Positions 11,101-19,039 of a DNA stretch of 64,000 nt are shown in pieces. Both the position numbers and the translations under genes were made by a program. Each line of letters opens with the position of its first letter. Position 1 is the stretch's first letter. The DNA comes from Prorocentrum cordatum (Eukaryota > Sar > Dinophyceae > Prorocentrales > Prorocentraceae), in assembly GCA_963575745.1 (NCBI GenBank), contig CAUYUJ010017961.1, forward strand, positions 94,501 through 158,500, given 5' to 3'. The notes beneath the pieces are model-generated. The model saw only the letters and a list, made by a program, of their open reading frames with translations, made no database searches and was not told where the DNA came from.

Positions 11101-11674
11101 GCCGCAATTTGCTCCTCGGTAGATCAATGACGCTCTCAAGAAATTCGAGCAAATTCACGCTGAGAATGTGCGGCGCAGACTCTCCAAGGACGGCGGTGTC
11201 TACGATGCCGAAAACTCCGCCGAGGCATAAAGGAAAGAGCACAGCACTGATCACCTTGGCGGCGCCTCCTACACCGCGCGCTCCTCGAACGCGGGCACGG
11301 TGCTCTGGAGGAATCTCGACGAAACGGAGGCCGTGCACCGCGAGCGCCTCGGACTCGCGGTTGAGGGCCTCCACGCCCGCCAAGTCGGTGCCGGCGCCGG
11401 GGTCGATGAGACCCTGGGTGGAGGACGCGGCCAAAAACACCGAGTTGCTCGTGATCTCCTCCTCGACCTCGCGCCAGGCGGGCACGCTCCAGCCGCCCAT
11501 CGTGTTGGAGGCCACTCCCTCGAACATATACGCAGAGGCACTGCGCCGAGGAGGAGGAGGTCTCCTGCCGCCTACGTCCTTCTTGGCTGGCTCCTTCTTG
11601 GCTCCGCCGGCATTGGGGCACTCACGTCCCCAGTGCCCCTTCTCGTGACACAGCTTGCACGTGGTGACCTTCAT
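5153..11674 (-). CDS. Copia-like retrotransposon pol polyprotein (zinc knuckle, protease, methyltransferase-like, integrase), truncated before RT
   Basis: One open frame of 2173 codons from the ATG at 11674. A CCHC knuckle (C6-x2-C9-x4-H14-x4-C19) for nucleic-acid binding is followed by a retroviral-type aspartic protease with the active-site loop GLIDPGAG (D91). Residues about 285-950 are largely out of frame (see 8821-9756). Residues about 1065-1260 resemble a class I methyltransferase. The integrase has H1360, H1365, C1394 and C1397, then catalytic D1424, D1482 and E1517 with 34 residues between the last two. A Pro/Ser linker follows, and from about residue 1930 the frame is only GGA-derived poly-Ser/Leu. 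No reverse transcriptase or RNase H is present, although Copia order places them after integrase. This copy is therefore 3'-truncated and not autonomous. Gag lies immediately upstream in a different frame. Confidence 0.85.
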   Translation of the reverse strand: MKVTTCKLCHEKGHWGRECPNAGGAKKEPAKKDVGGRRPPPPRRSASAYMFEGVASNTMGGWSVPAWREVEEEITSNSVFLAASSTQGLIDPGAGTDLAGVEALNRESEALAVHGLRFVEIPPEHRARVRGARGVGGAAKVISAVLFPLCLGGVFGIVDTAVLGESAPHILSVNLLEFLESVIDLPRSKLRRSGALRTTVDMTRLGSGHRMVEIARPLEEPATAPASALKRYPFLTESSFVFGSGKPPKMLADGTIASYMISLNLPPYRSRSRLRSTRPGARPRRMSSRSEFGSRQGFYNFTCSLAPLVFALLILLVGSWAQRARLEQATGSGSFCRAKVHRAGDRGETGALDAIVGPWGLACILSAASFGSSLRRKTFRLSRAPSPRATIEVHRLSRDGHPLPPVEHGAGPAGPSSSQVPRRRCSDARRRQQRQRRRRGRGSGGGSSAGPTSLACPGGVGRGGAASDLGGAGPCGSSASADPGSAADDSSASAARRAKSSSSSADDVGSGSCPRRTGGHPQQRDRGPPGGRGTARRLRGYTLLRVRAQQPPRAECPSLCCAERQGQRWRGPLPQAAMMQASQPQAPQGLVGPTPQAQGPSRALPPQAPGDRGSPNPGAPPGTNYGDDEDQLRRRRGPGHDEPQSGSYSACGSTGSSGSTYWTSARTPSAKGKGHTREGSATIQAASLLQPLGAHRVRQSMRLRQEVPILRQEDRWHVREARRSAGWRCARRATRVRCSGSPSRSGLDGPGGAGPGAEPRLPGGDGGAPDGERPERLPQHPAVAPVPDPRGHAAARASSRDCGADRGVLAPSAPEPQPSRGRDAADLPRSGAYSPHPRGLGADGRRDRRDLESHECDVDLGLELGAGSGAAHPHGRRDRRSGDGPGAHGQQPGNEQPGGGFGLTGGCYVVGGRGRPDHDDHLRDRGSAASERAGYRGALGGGRRGREHRDLGAGAPPELLAPLCGSGRGTRAGAQGFAHAFSGCARTASDAGARESVRTCPLSSPTSSSKEGLAGLDWLDGDLTNDDHEVACGSRVRKALGEAAVKATGCLGEGSFVASSRSSRPRVVFMEVFSPPRMAPVVEKLGAPLGVRSSWGRKVGWDSSSKEDVEQLWRAIRSDRPQMIWLCSECRAFSAMHRINRDRMDPADWDRLMSEGLRDLILCMEIASYQVRHGRNFAFEHPLYASSWGTFVLKCVWGLPGVQRVRVDMCQFGLQVDARGLNKKPTGILSNHPRALRLLDGHLCMGGREHAVLEGGSVTARAGRHPPAFVRTVARAVSEHWSGASQSRQATWAELAEGDDVGAAEAGEVREEAGGPDASGESDDEPETRPSKGAKPDGPGREPPDPGPSEDEKWLIYKLHCNMGHPDNRKFVRELRAGGAKQRLIRWVRREFACSDCAESSRSGAHRKVALPRTFRFNHIVGVDLFYLEFQGTTYPYLNIVDHGSNLQVVSRVGSATAAAVWSEFLRSWVRPLGAPHLLISDGGSEFGARFAQGLEQWGVCHHVCDADSPWQNGRVERRGGWVKKRVRAELETGAALPASLQELDDLIFELVAHKNRFWHRGGFSPLQLVFGENPRLPHELLSDDHKALPGWQDVTSPSSEQDEARAEFARAHAIRAAARRMAMEATARDNISRASRARTPGNRGFTPGQWVFVWRHFTRMSSRADALGRRRAGWTGPGVVVLAEGGTVWVAVRARLWKCSAEQIRLASPEEEYGLQLAEDPRWQELLQAVQARRATAVDVQREGAPPDSAWDEAAQADLDAGPQVPGPGPAPRDDPEPESRPQALAVTGPLGLPRRPSRGDQSRAGSVVAQPGSERTGLPSISEGPPSEGDRSVNAPPSPARSQTEAERADTGGGSVEPRGSLSPSLPLPPGLSPPSSSSPPGPLPEDLRQVLDAPLPPSPPPDRDRHAPGVAKPRATQAHCNQHSNRGATPDQYLSFSSSSSSSSSSSSSSSVFPPSFLLLLLLLLLLLLLLPLLLLLLLLLLLLLLLLLLPPPPHPPPPPPSLIFLPHLPSSSPPPSLILILVLPSPLHLPPSPSSSSSSSSFPPSLLPHLPPQPSSLPPIPPPLPPSGSSFSSSSSSSSSSSSSLFFSPSLTLPPSLTLPPSLTLPPPSPSLPLPLSPLVVVVAAADAADGDAEHDDYDDEDEGDGEDGTPRRGEDGTRRRRGRRRRRR
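5300..5880. repeat. GGGAG/GGA polypurine array
   Basis: Purine-only tract with GAGGGAGGGTGAGCGAGG units at 5330-5400 and pure GGA at 5690-5800. It is read by the end of the Copia-like frame as poly-Ser/Leu/Pro. The element's coding sequence loses identity at about 5900, so the array replaces its reverse transcriptase end. Confidence 0.9.
7000..7600 (-). other. Integrase core (rve, DDE) of the Copia-like element
   Basis: Asp codons at 7403-7405 (GVDLFYLEF) and 7229-7231 (LISDGGSEF) and the Glu codon at 7124-7126 (NGRVERR). The HHCC zinc-binding segment is just upstream. The catalytic triad is intact. Confidence 0.9.
7900..8480 (-). other. Methyltransferase-like domain of the Copia-like polyprotein
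   Basis: Pol residues about 1065-1260. Seen in order: a motif-I-like VFMEVFSPPR (E1071), a GWDSSS segment where a second acidic/Asp motif would fall, LCSECRAFS (C1130, positions 8285-8287) in the place of the C5-methyltransferase PCQ loop, and GRNFAFEHP (1174-1182) in the place of the ENV motif. Domain order and spacing fit a class I SAM-dependent methyltransferase. The assignment is inference, because the key P before Cys is Glu and ENV is FEHP. Confidence 0.45.
8821..9756 (-). pseudogene. Out-of-frame middle segment of the Copia-like polyprotein
   Basis: In the frame shifted by the 22-bp duplication there is coherent protein sequence. It includes a zinc-binding-like CNHSELIGYGNQCGSGKKC followed by RFCGKK, then a helical, coiled-coil-like stretch (LNGYLNTLQWHLYQIPEGMQ to MGDVIDEISNHM). 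A TAG stop at 9082-9084 interrupts it, and it continues as AQLTHMVVEIGAAVMGLVHM to a stop at 8821. The main pol frame is open across the same bases only as Arg/Gly/Ala-rich noise. The coherent frame returns to the pol frame near 8700-8820, implying a second indel. This is a damaged part of one ancestral polyprotein, not a separate gene. Confidence 0.6.
9761..9804. repeat. Perfect 22-bp tandem duplication that shifts the pol frame
   Basis: TGGTCCTCGTCGTCGCCGTA plus GT occurs twice back to back (9761-9782 and 9783-9804). Since 22 is not a multiple of three, it moves the downstream coding sequence into another frame. On the minus strand both sides read coherently only if one copy is ignored. Confidence 0.9.
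11360..11674 (-). other. Zinc knuckle and aspartic protease region of pol
   Basis: CKLCHEKGHWGREC is a CX2CX4HX4C knuckle (11674-11618). The protease loop IDPGAG carries catalytic Asp at 11402-11404; Pro stands where Ser or Thr is usual (D-S/T-G-A). Confidence 0.75.
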
Positions 11675-11688
11675 CAGCTGTTCCTGCG

Positions 11689-13248
11689 TCAGGAAGCGTC
11701 TCCGCCCAGGTGGAGGCCTTCGTCCAGCTCCGCCTCCGCGCCCAGGTCGGTCTCGCCTCGTCCTGCCTCGGCCCTCCGGCCTGGGAGGAGGCAGTCCTCC
11801 TCCGCCTCGGCCCTTGGGCCCATGGAGCCGAAGTACTCTCGGTCACGCCGTGCAGCTCGCTTCAGATCTTTGTTCTGCTTCCAAGAGCGGTTGTTCGTCA
11901 ACTCCGCCATGACCAGCTCGATGTCGTCCTCGCCGACGTCCATGTCGTCGATCTCCGCCATCAGCGCCTCGACGTCCTCCTCATCCAGCTCGTCGCTGCC
12001 CTCGTCGCCCTCGTCGTAGTAGTCCTCGTCGGCCTCTTCCTCCTGGTGGCTGCCACCGTCGTGGAACCGACCTGCTGACCGACCGAGGTGAGCTGAGGAG
12101 GAGGGAGGAGACTGAAAACCAGGAAAGGCGTCAGAGCGTGCACCCGGACCGGAGTCCTCAGGGGATGCCGACGTCGCCAGCATGCTGCCTGGCCCGGCCA
12201 TGCCCGGCAGCAGCTTCTCGGTCCCGGCCGAAGAGTCGAGCTGGCGCAGCGCCCACTTCACGTTGTGGTACGTGAGGTCGCCGCGCGTCAGCGTCCGGAG
12301 GTTCTGGATGCCCTGAGGAGTCAGGTTCGCACCTTCCTCCAGGAACAGCCCCTTCAACTTGTCGGACATCCAGAGGTCGTGTCCCTCGGCCTCGGTGTAC
12401 TCCGCCTCACGGCGGCTCACGAACTGGGTCAGCGTCTCGTTCTTGGGGTCCCGAAATGCGTCGTACAGCGCCTTTCGCCCAGCTCGCCGAAGCTCATCTC
12501 CTTCCCGTTCGCCAATCATGAGGTCCATCCTCTTGAGAATGATGTCCAGCCACTTGCTCGATGTTAGATCATCGTCTGGTATGTCCTCGAACCTGGCCTG
12601 CATCGACCACTCGAACAGGCGCATGATTTTTTCTGATCTGCGCCACACTGCTACGTCCGTATTGTCATTCCATCTCTTGATCGAGCGCTTCCACTGCCGA
12701 TAGTGTGCCCAGCCCGGCCATGCGGGTGGATCCGTGTAGTCTCCGCGGCCACCAGGCCAGCTGCTCGATTCCCACCAGCCATTCCACTTCCGATCCTTCC
12801 AGTCGGAGGTGTCGTTCCAGTCCGAGGTGTCCTTCCAGCCCTCGGACTTGTCCTTCTGGTCCTTCCAGCCTTCTCGCCAGCCAGTCGTCGTCTCTCCTGC
12901 TGCGCTGTCTCTCGGCTGCGAGTCGGCTGGCCGTCCGTGTCCACTGGCCCACGGGTCGTCCTGGTCAACCCATGGGTCTCGCTGCTGCTGACCAAAATGG
13001 TCTCTGATGGTCTGCTTGACCATGCTCTGGACGCTCTTCAAGAGGGCGTCCGTGTCTATGCCCGCGCCTGCCCTCGGCGCCGCTGCAGGTGATGTCCCCG
13101 GCGCCCCTGCCGAAGATCCTGCAGCCGTCTGCCCCGCTGGTCGCGCCTCAGCGGCGCTGCTGCCCGCTGGGACAGCCTCGGCGCCTCTCGTCGCCATACC
13201 TGCACATGTGTCGTCATCCTCCGCGGGCATCCGCCGTGGATCCTCCAC
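11689..13248 (-). CDS. Gag-like protein of the Copia-like retrotransposon
   Basis: A 519-codon frame. The annotated first codon is GTG; the first ATGs are at 13230 (residue 7) and 13197 (residue 18), and one of these is the likely start. Residues about 1-110 are Ala/Pro/Gly-rich, with a Gly-Trp-Lys-Asp repeat region (GWKDTSDWNDTSDWKD). A folded-looking capsid-type core follows from WKRSIKRWNDNTDVAVWRRS through LKGLFLEEGANLTPQGIQNL. Next come a highly acidic segment (DELDEEDVEALMAEIDDMD) and a basic tail. From residue about 476 the frame looks shifted: the same bases read one base back give the RG-rich region that joins the pol zinc knuckle. It stops 14 bp before the pol ATG. It would package element RNA in virus-like particles. 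Assignment rests on position and architecture. Confidence 0.7.
   Translation of the reverse strand: MEDPRRMPAEDDDTCAGMATRGAEAVPAGSSAAEARPAGQTAAGSSAGAPGTSPAAAPRAGAGIDTDALLKSVQSMVKQTIRDHFGQQQRDPWVDQDDPWASGHGRPADSQPRDSAAGETTTGWREGWKDQKDKSEGWKDTSDWNDTSDWKDRKWNGWWESSSWPGGRGDYTDPPAWPGWAHYRQWKRSIKRWNDNTDVAVWRRSEKIMRLFEWSMQARFEDIPDDDLTSSKWLDIILKRMDLMIGEREGDELRRAGRKALYDAFRDPKNETLTQFVSRREAEYTEAEGHDLWMSDKLKGLFLEEGANLTPQGIQNLRTLTRGDLTYHNVKWALRQLDSSAGTEKLLPGMAGPGSMLATSASPEDSGPGARSDAFPGFQSPPSSSAHLGRSAGRFHDGGSHQEEEADEDYYDEGDEGSDELDEEDVEALMAEIDDMDVGEDDIELVMAELTNNRSWKQNKDLKRAARRDREYFGSMGPRAEAEEDCLLPGRRAEAGRGETDLGAEAELDEGLHLGGDAS
11815..11821 (-). promoter_or_regulatory. Candidate -1 frameshift heptamer GGGCCCA between gag and pol
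   Basis: In the gag frame the codons read ATG-GGC-CCA, giving the X_XXY_YYZ pattern G_GGC_CCA at Gag residues 476-478. A -1 slip here leads directly into the pol frame, which reads a GPKGRGGGG basic region, then RRRFLTQEQL and the zinc knuckle. A simple one-base indel would look the same. Confidence 0.35.
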
Positions 13249-13504
13249 CGCTCAGCGGTGCGAGCGGAACCTGGCCCAAGGCGCGCGAGCGCGGGCGCCC
13301 GGCCGTCACGGCCTCGCGCCCTTGCCCATGGCCCCGGGCCCGATCCCGCTCCGCTACCAACTGTGGCAGCAGGAGAGGCAAGCGAAATGTTTTCCCTTGA
13401 GCCACAAGTGGAACGGACGTCACACATGATGGTCCTCTGACCATCTGTCCCTGAGTGAAACGCATATGCTAAACCTATATCACAAAATATGGCCCCCAGC
13501 AACA
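13249..13504. other. Upstream flank of the gag ORF
   Basis: The place where a 5' LTR or leader would lie. I cannot define LTR ends because the matching 3' part of the element is missing. Confidence 0.3.
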
Positions 13505-13619
13505 ATGGAGGACTAAGGAGGACTAGGGCGGCATGGAAGACAAAAAGGAGGACGCACGAATCTCAAACACTGCAGAATGCGCAAGAACTCACCCGGTTGC
13601 CATTGACAGACTCAGGGCG

Positions 13620-15635
13620 AGCCTCAGGACATAGTAAGGATTCCTGAATATTCAACCATGGCTCCAGGAGCCGATGCGGCAAGCATATGCCAAACGATCA
13701 TGAAGCATCTGTGCGAGAACGCAGCCGATGACGTGAGCCTCAGGACATAGTAAGGATTCACAGGTATTCGGCACTGCTCCAGGAGCATCTGCTTCAAGTA
13801 AACAGGTGTCATCATCGGCACATGTACCAAAAATGCAAACGTGTGAAAGGAACACCGTGAGTCCGACACGCCCTCCCTGGTCGCGAGGGGGCGCGTTTGA
13901 GGCCTCGCCGATGGACAAAGAGTCACCGTGGAAGGGCTACGCTCGAAAACTGGCGCGCAAACGCACGGTCGGTGCGACGCGCCTCAGGACATAGTAAGGA
14001 ATTCTCGGAGTACTCAACATGGCCTCAGGACCCGATGCGGAGATAATTCTGTCGTCATCACTGGCATGCGACCTGCAAATCACGAAAAAAGACAAGAAAA
14101 TCACAACCTACCAGAGAACACCGTGAATTTGCTATGCTCCGCCTGGCCGCGGGGTGTCGAAGCTATGTGGAGCGTGGCAGCGCAGATGGGCAAATAATGA
14201 CCATGAGCCTCAGGACATAGTAAGGACTTAGAGATGCTCAACACTGGTCCACGAGCAAATGCTTCCAATCAACAAGTGTGTTCCCAGCAAATGTGCCCTC
14301 CACGAGACAACCTCCTGAACTCTTCTGTGCAAGAAGACACCGTGAATCCGACATCCTGCCCAATAGGTGCAAAGCAAGAAACAAACATGTAGGCCAAACC
14401 GATGGGCACGGAGTCACCACAAAGAAACAAACTCGATAACTGGTACGCATGCTGCCCTACAAGTGTAGCCACCGACACGATAAGCAACATGCCGTGATCC
14501 ACCATCACAGCAAGCGTATCGTGCCTCTGCGGCCCCAAATAGCTAGCACAGTAGGCCGTGCGAACACTGCGGTTGGCGATCTGGGACGCCGCGCTTCCCA
14601 CATTCACACTCAGGACATAAATGCATGCATACATGGAGGTCAGCACCTATGCGAAGAAACTAATACGCATGGTGTCGGGTAAATGATCACGCTGGCATGA
14701 TGGGGCACGTGCCGTGATCCACCATCACAGCGCGCGCATCAAATCTCGATGACTATCAGCATGGATAGCGGGGGCGACAGCGGGGATGAGGAGGAGGATG
14801 AGGAGGAAAACGTTGAGGGCGAGGATGACAGCGCGGACGAGAAGGGGGAGAGCGAGGAGGACCAGGAGGACGGGCAGGAGGACGACGAGGGCAAGGAGAA
14901 AGAGGCCAAGTATGACAACGAGGACATGGAGGACTAAGGAGGACTAGGGCGGCATGGAGGACAAAAAGGAGGACGCACGAATCTCAAACACTGCAGAGTA
15001 CACAAACGCTCACCCGGCTGCCATTGACGGACTCAGGGCGCGCCTCAGGACATGGTAAGCATTCCTGAATATTCAGCCATGGCTACAGGAGCCGATACGG
15101 CGAGCATGTACCAAACGATCATGAAGCATCTGTGCGAGAACGCAGCCGATGCCGTGAGCCTCAGGACATAGTAAGGATTCACAGGTATTCGGCACTGCTC
15201 CAGGAGCATCTGCTTCAAGCAAACAGGTGTCATCATCGGCAAATGTACCAAAAATGCAAACGTGTGGAAGGAACACCGTGAGTCCGACACGGTCTTCCTG
15301 GTCGCGAGGGGGCGATGGACAAAGAGTCCCCGTGGAAGAGCTATGCTCGAAAACTGGCGCGCAAACGAACGGTTGGTGCGACGCGCCTCAGGACATAGTA
15401 AGGATTTCTCGGAGTACTCAACATGGCCTCAGGACCCGATGCGGAGATAATTCTGTCGTCATCACTGGCACGCGACCCGCAAAATACGAGACATCCCACA
15501 AAAATCACGACCTACCAGAGAACACCGTGAATTCGACATGTTCCGCCTGGCCGCGGGGAGTATTCGAAGCTATGTGGAGCATGACAGCGCAGATGTGCAA
15601 ATAAGTAACATGAGCCTCAGAACATAGTAAGGATT
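13620..15635. repeat. Eight copies of CCTCAGGACATAGTAAGG within degenerate ~115/230-bp modules
   Basis: The box starts near 13623, 13739, 13982, 14208, 15043, 15158, 15385 and 15614. Each is followed by a diverged module containing CTCCAGGAGC, AACAGGTGTCATCATC and GAACACCGTGA-like blocks, so the 1.42-kb unit is itself built from older repeats. Confidence 0.85.
14749..14937 (+). CDS. Small acidic ORF, 62 residues
   Basis: An ATG-started frame that is about half Glu/Asp (DEEEDEEENVEGEDD, ending YDNEDMED). It ends at the junction with the second copy of the 1.42-kb duplication. Composition resembles acidic tails of histone chaperones, but this is probably a purine-rich low-complexity tract. No family. 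Confidence 0.15.
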   Translation: MTISMDSGGDSGDEEEDEEENVEGEDDSADEKGESEEDQEDGQEDDEGKEKEAKYDNEDMED

Positions 15636-15880
15636 TAGATATGTTCAGCACTGCTCAAATAGCCTCTGCTTCCAGTAAACAAGTGTCATCCTCCGCACAT
15701 ACGCCCACTACAGCACAACACGCTAGACTCTCCTGTACAAAATAACATCGCAAAACCAATGTATCCAGTGGGAGCAAGGCAAGAGGTGACAAATTTTACC
15801 TGGCCGATGCACAAGGAGTAGGAGTGGAGCACGCGCTGTCCTGCAAGTTGAACCCACGGCAAGATAGGCCACATGCCGTG

Positions 15881-16507
15881 ATCAATTGAGCCGACAATGC
15901 GTGCAAATGCGTCCCGACTTGCATGAAGTCCAGGTCTCCTTTTCCGGCCTCGCCGCGCCCCTCCCCCCATCCCATCCCCTCGACGCGAGTAAAGTTGCCA
16001 GAATCTGAACAGAACCTGCCCCCCGGAGAAAAAAAATCGTCGGAGGCCTTGGGCCAGCGGCGGGGCCTCTCGCGCGGGCCCCTTGCCCAGACCCCCGACG
16101 CCATGATCTGTTCGCAACGTCCAACCCCCAGAGGAATTGACCCACTCTCTGGGGCCAGTTGCTCGTCCCAAAACGCTTTTTGATGGTCCTGGGGCGCGGA
16201 ACGGCGAAAAAGCGCAGTGCTCTGAAGATCTGGCGGAGGTTCTGGGTCCACGACGCGGCGATGCTCTCCTGAATTGTTCGCAACCGCTTCAACATTGGCC
16301 GACGCGATTGGTCTGCGACGCGAGGTGCGGCCAGTCGCGCCCCCACCGAACTCGCGCCCGCGAGCCCCGGGCGCCTGCTTCGACTTGCCCGGCACCGAAG
16401 GCGCCCCGCAACGCTCCTGGGCGAAGGGCGGGGGCGCCCATCCTCCTCCACTCCTCTTATTCCCTGTTCCTCCACAACAGCTCTTCCTCCACCTCTTCTT
16501 TAACCTC
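15881..16507. other. Unassigned sequence with minus-strand open frames
   Basis: Minus-strand frames such as 15882-16475 contain less biased stretches (IAASWTQNLRQIFRALRFF). They lie downstream of the non-LTR remnant at 16690-18815 and could be its 3' region. No domain recognised. Confidence 0.3.
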
Positions 16508-16677
16508 CTCCTCCTCCTCCTCCTCCTCCTCCTCCTCCCTCCTCCTCCCTCCTCCTCCTCATCCTCCTCCTCCTCCTCCTCCTCCTCCTCCTTCTCCTCC
16601 TCCTCCTCCTCCGCCTCCTCCTCCTCCTCCTCCTCCTCCTCCTCCTCCTCCTCCTCCTCCTCGTCCTCCTCCTCCTG
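16508..16677. repeat. (TCC)n array
   Basis: About 170 bp of TCC units with small interruptions. Long poly-Ser, poly-Pro, poly-Glu and poly-Arg ORFs here are artefacts. Confidence 0.95.
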
Positions 16678-16689
16678 ACACTCTCCTCC

Positions 16690-18815
16690 AAGCGACGATG
16701 TGGCGATGCAAGCCAGCCCTCGCATCTGCTTCCGGGTCCTCGGCGCTCAGCTGGGTCGCGGGCCCGCCTCCACTGCTGCGCTGCGCGGCCGTGGCCCACC
16801 CGAGCGCGCCCAGCGCCAGGCCGCCCAGAGCAACGAGGCACATCTGGGCGGCGCGTCGCACGACCTCTGCCTCCAGACCAGCGCGCACCCTGCGGACGGA
16901 CAGCGCGGACACGCGGGGGCACCAGGGCGCACCTGGCGGCACTCTGCGCCCTCTGGGAGCAGCGACGTGAACGTCTGCAGCGAGCCTCTGCCCGCAAGCG
17001 GCCGCCCTGCTCCATAGCGAATGGGAGCGCGCTGGCGACGAAGTGCTGCAGTTTGTCCTGTTCGCCATCCCGCGCCGCCGCGGCCCGGGTTTCGCGCGCG
17101 CGACCGCCAACAGGGACCGGATCGCAACGTCCAGAAAGAACCAGCGGCTGCCTCCAGGCCACCATACCAGGCGGGTGCATAAGCCTGTCATGGGCCGTGC
17201 CCGTGTCACCGATTTCGCGCCGCTCCGGGATGGCGGCCTCCAGCGCCGCGACAGCGAGCTGCTCGAAGATGCGTCGCGAGCACCGCCACGGCGACCGCAT
17301 GGCACCGCAGCGGCCCCGCCCCCGCGCTGCACACCGTAGGATGATGCAGGTGGGAGGCCAGCGGTTCCCCGCATGGGTCATCATCACGTTTGCTCTGCAG
17401 CGCACACGCCTTGCCAGCCTGTGCCCGCCCTGTGCCCAGCGCCCAGGGCGCCTCTTGGTGGCTCACGCCCACTGCGAGCTGGCCATGCGCAGTGCCGGGC
17501 GGTCCGGCACCGTATACTTAGACCACAGCGTGCCCGTGCCTGGGCATCCCCTCTCCAGCAAGCACGTCTGGCGATGGACATCCATCTCCTCGTGTAGCGA
17601 CGAGGCGGCCAGAGCACCGAGGCCTCGGAGCATGCGGCCGTAGGGGCGGCTGCGCTGGGCAGGGGGCGGGCCAGCCGGCAGCGCACCCGCAGACGGCCCA
17701 TCAACATGTGTTGGGGCTGCACCGACATTCACGCGGAATTTGAACACCTGATTTGTGACCGGATCATGATGCCGAGGCCCCGCCTCGTACCGCCGCCGGG
17801 CAACCGCTGTGAAGGAAACCGCACCGTCGCGAACCTCGACGCCCGTGACCTTGAATCACGGCGGCGCGGGCTGCCTCCTCCTCCTCCTCCTCCTCCTCCC
17901 TTCCTCCTCCTGCTCCTCCTCCTATTCCTCCTCCTCCTCCTCCTCCTCCTCCTCCTCCTCCTCCTCCTCAGGCCAGCCGCAACACCCTCTTCCCAGCCAT
18001 GCGGAAAGCGACTGGGCCTCCCGCGCATGCACCAAATTCCTTGACAGGAATGCCGCCGCCGCGCGCCCCCGTGACGGGAGGCCGAACAAAAGCCCGGCGA
18101 GCGACAGCCCGCCGAGCGAGCCCGGGAGGGTCGCTTGCTGTCGGGTTTGGTGCTCCAGCGGGCCAGTGAGCAGCGCCTCCAGCGCCTCGAAACATGCCCT
18201 TGCCAGCGGCCTCGCGCGCTCCTCCATGTACCCCCACGGACAGATCCGGACGACATAGTCAAGAGCCCAGCACGGAGAGCGCTGGATGGTGGTGTACGCC
18301 GCAAGGTCTGCCTCGGCATGCACACGCGCGCGCACCACGCGCTCCAGCCTGGTCAGGTCACGGCACGCTGCATCGGCGCGCTTCTGCGCTGATCGCACCA
18401 TTGCAGCCCCACGGCCCGAGCACCGCCTCACAGTCGGCCATGAGCAGCTGCGCCAAGCTTCGGCAAGGCCACCGTCTCGCGGAGAACGCGGTTTACGAAA
18501 CGCTGGATCTCCCCTGGGAGGGAATCTGGAGCTACCACGGTGTCCCAGCTCGGAATCAAGACCTTGCATTGTGACGGCTGTAAGCGGTGCCCGTGTTCCT
18601 CAAGCTTCTCCTCCAAGACGGGCCACTGCTCCAAGAGCCTCCCCAGCGGACAAGCTAGGTAGGTGTCGTCGGCCACGCCGATCCGCGACGGCGCGCAAGG
18701 TCTCCATCTCGTCAAAGATACCCTCGAGATACAACGGCAAAGAGGGCTTGGGCCAAAGCGGGAGCCCTTGGAAGCCACCCCGGCTGGAGTGAGCACACCC
18801 CCTTTGCGCGGAAGA
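16690..18815 (-). pseudogene. 5'-truncated non-LTR (LINE-type) retrotransposon remnant
   Basis: Read on the minus strand from 18815. A GLPLWP-type RT motif B comes first, then LPLYLEGIFDEMETLRAVAD in one frame. After a frame break, IGVADDTYLACP follows with both catalytic Asp codons of the RT motif C (18665-18670), then LEEHGHRLQPSQCKVLIPSW. A thumb/connection-like part follows (LDYVVRICPW and TLPGSLGGLSLAGLLFG, about 18350-18080). A TCC array (17876-17970) interrupts the element. Downstream frames contain short C-terminal-like pieces (GCPGTGTLW near 17530; FLDVAIRS near 17130). No endonuclease or RT fingers are present, so the element is cut at about 18815, next to (TTTAGGG)2. Several frameshifts make it dead. 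Confidence 0.6.
17876..17970. repeat. (TCC)n array inside the LINE remnant
   Basis: About 95 bp of TCC repeats separating the RT thumb-like part from the C-terminal part of the element. Confidence 0.9.
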
Positions 18816-18838
18816 GGACCGAGGAGGGCGAGTAGGGG

Positions 18839-18852
18839 TTTAGGGTTTAGGG
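18839..18852 (+). repeat. Interstitial telomere-like (TTTAGGG)2
   Basis: Two perfect TTTAGGG units at the junction between the truncated LINE and a repeat module. Confidence 0.75.
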
Positions 18853-18965
18853 TCTAACAGGGCAAGGCCAGGAATACCTACCTGCATAGGCACTCACCTG
18901 CGGTGGCTATCAATCCCCCCCGCATCTCCACCCCCACATAAAGATCATCTCTCCTCTCATGTTAT
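18841..18965 (+). repeat. ~120-bp module, copy 1 (copy 2 at 21556-21678)
   Basis: Both copies start at TTTAGGGT-TAACAGG and share CACCTGCGGTGGC, TCAATCCC and ATAAAGATCATCTCTCCTCT in the same order. Confidence 0.8.
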
Positions 18966-19039
18966 ACCGTGGTTGTAGCATATCATAGCATACCATAGCA
19001 AGCCTGGGAGCAAACGCTTAGCAAAGAGGCGGCGGCCGC

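Larger units (their letters stand above)
13505..15880. repeat. 1.42-kb tandem direct duplication
   Basis: Copy 1 is 13505-14925. Copy 2 starts at 14926 with the same ATGGAGGACTAAGGAGGACT and stays recognisable to about 15880 (both end near a GCCGTGATC box), so it is partial. Offset is 1421 bp. Substitutions and small deletions show that it is not recent. Confidence 0.85.

Noticed and set aside
15796-16725. 309-codon minus ORF as a possible host gene
   Set aside because: First third is GGA-derived poly-Glu/Arg; the remainder has no domain and competes with a second, equally plausible frame.
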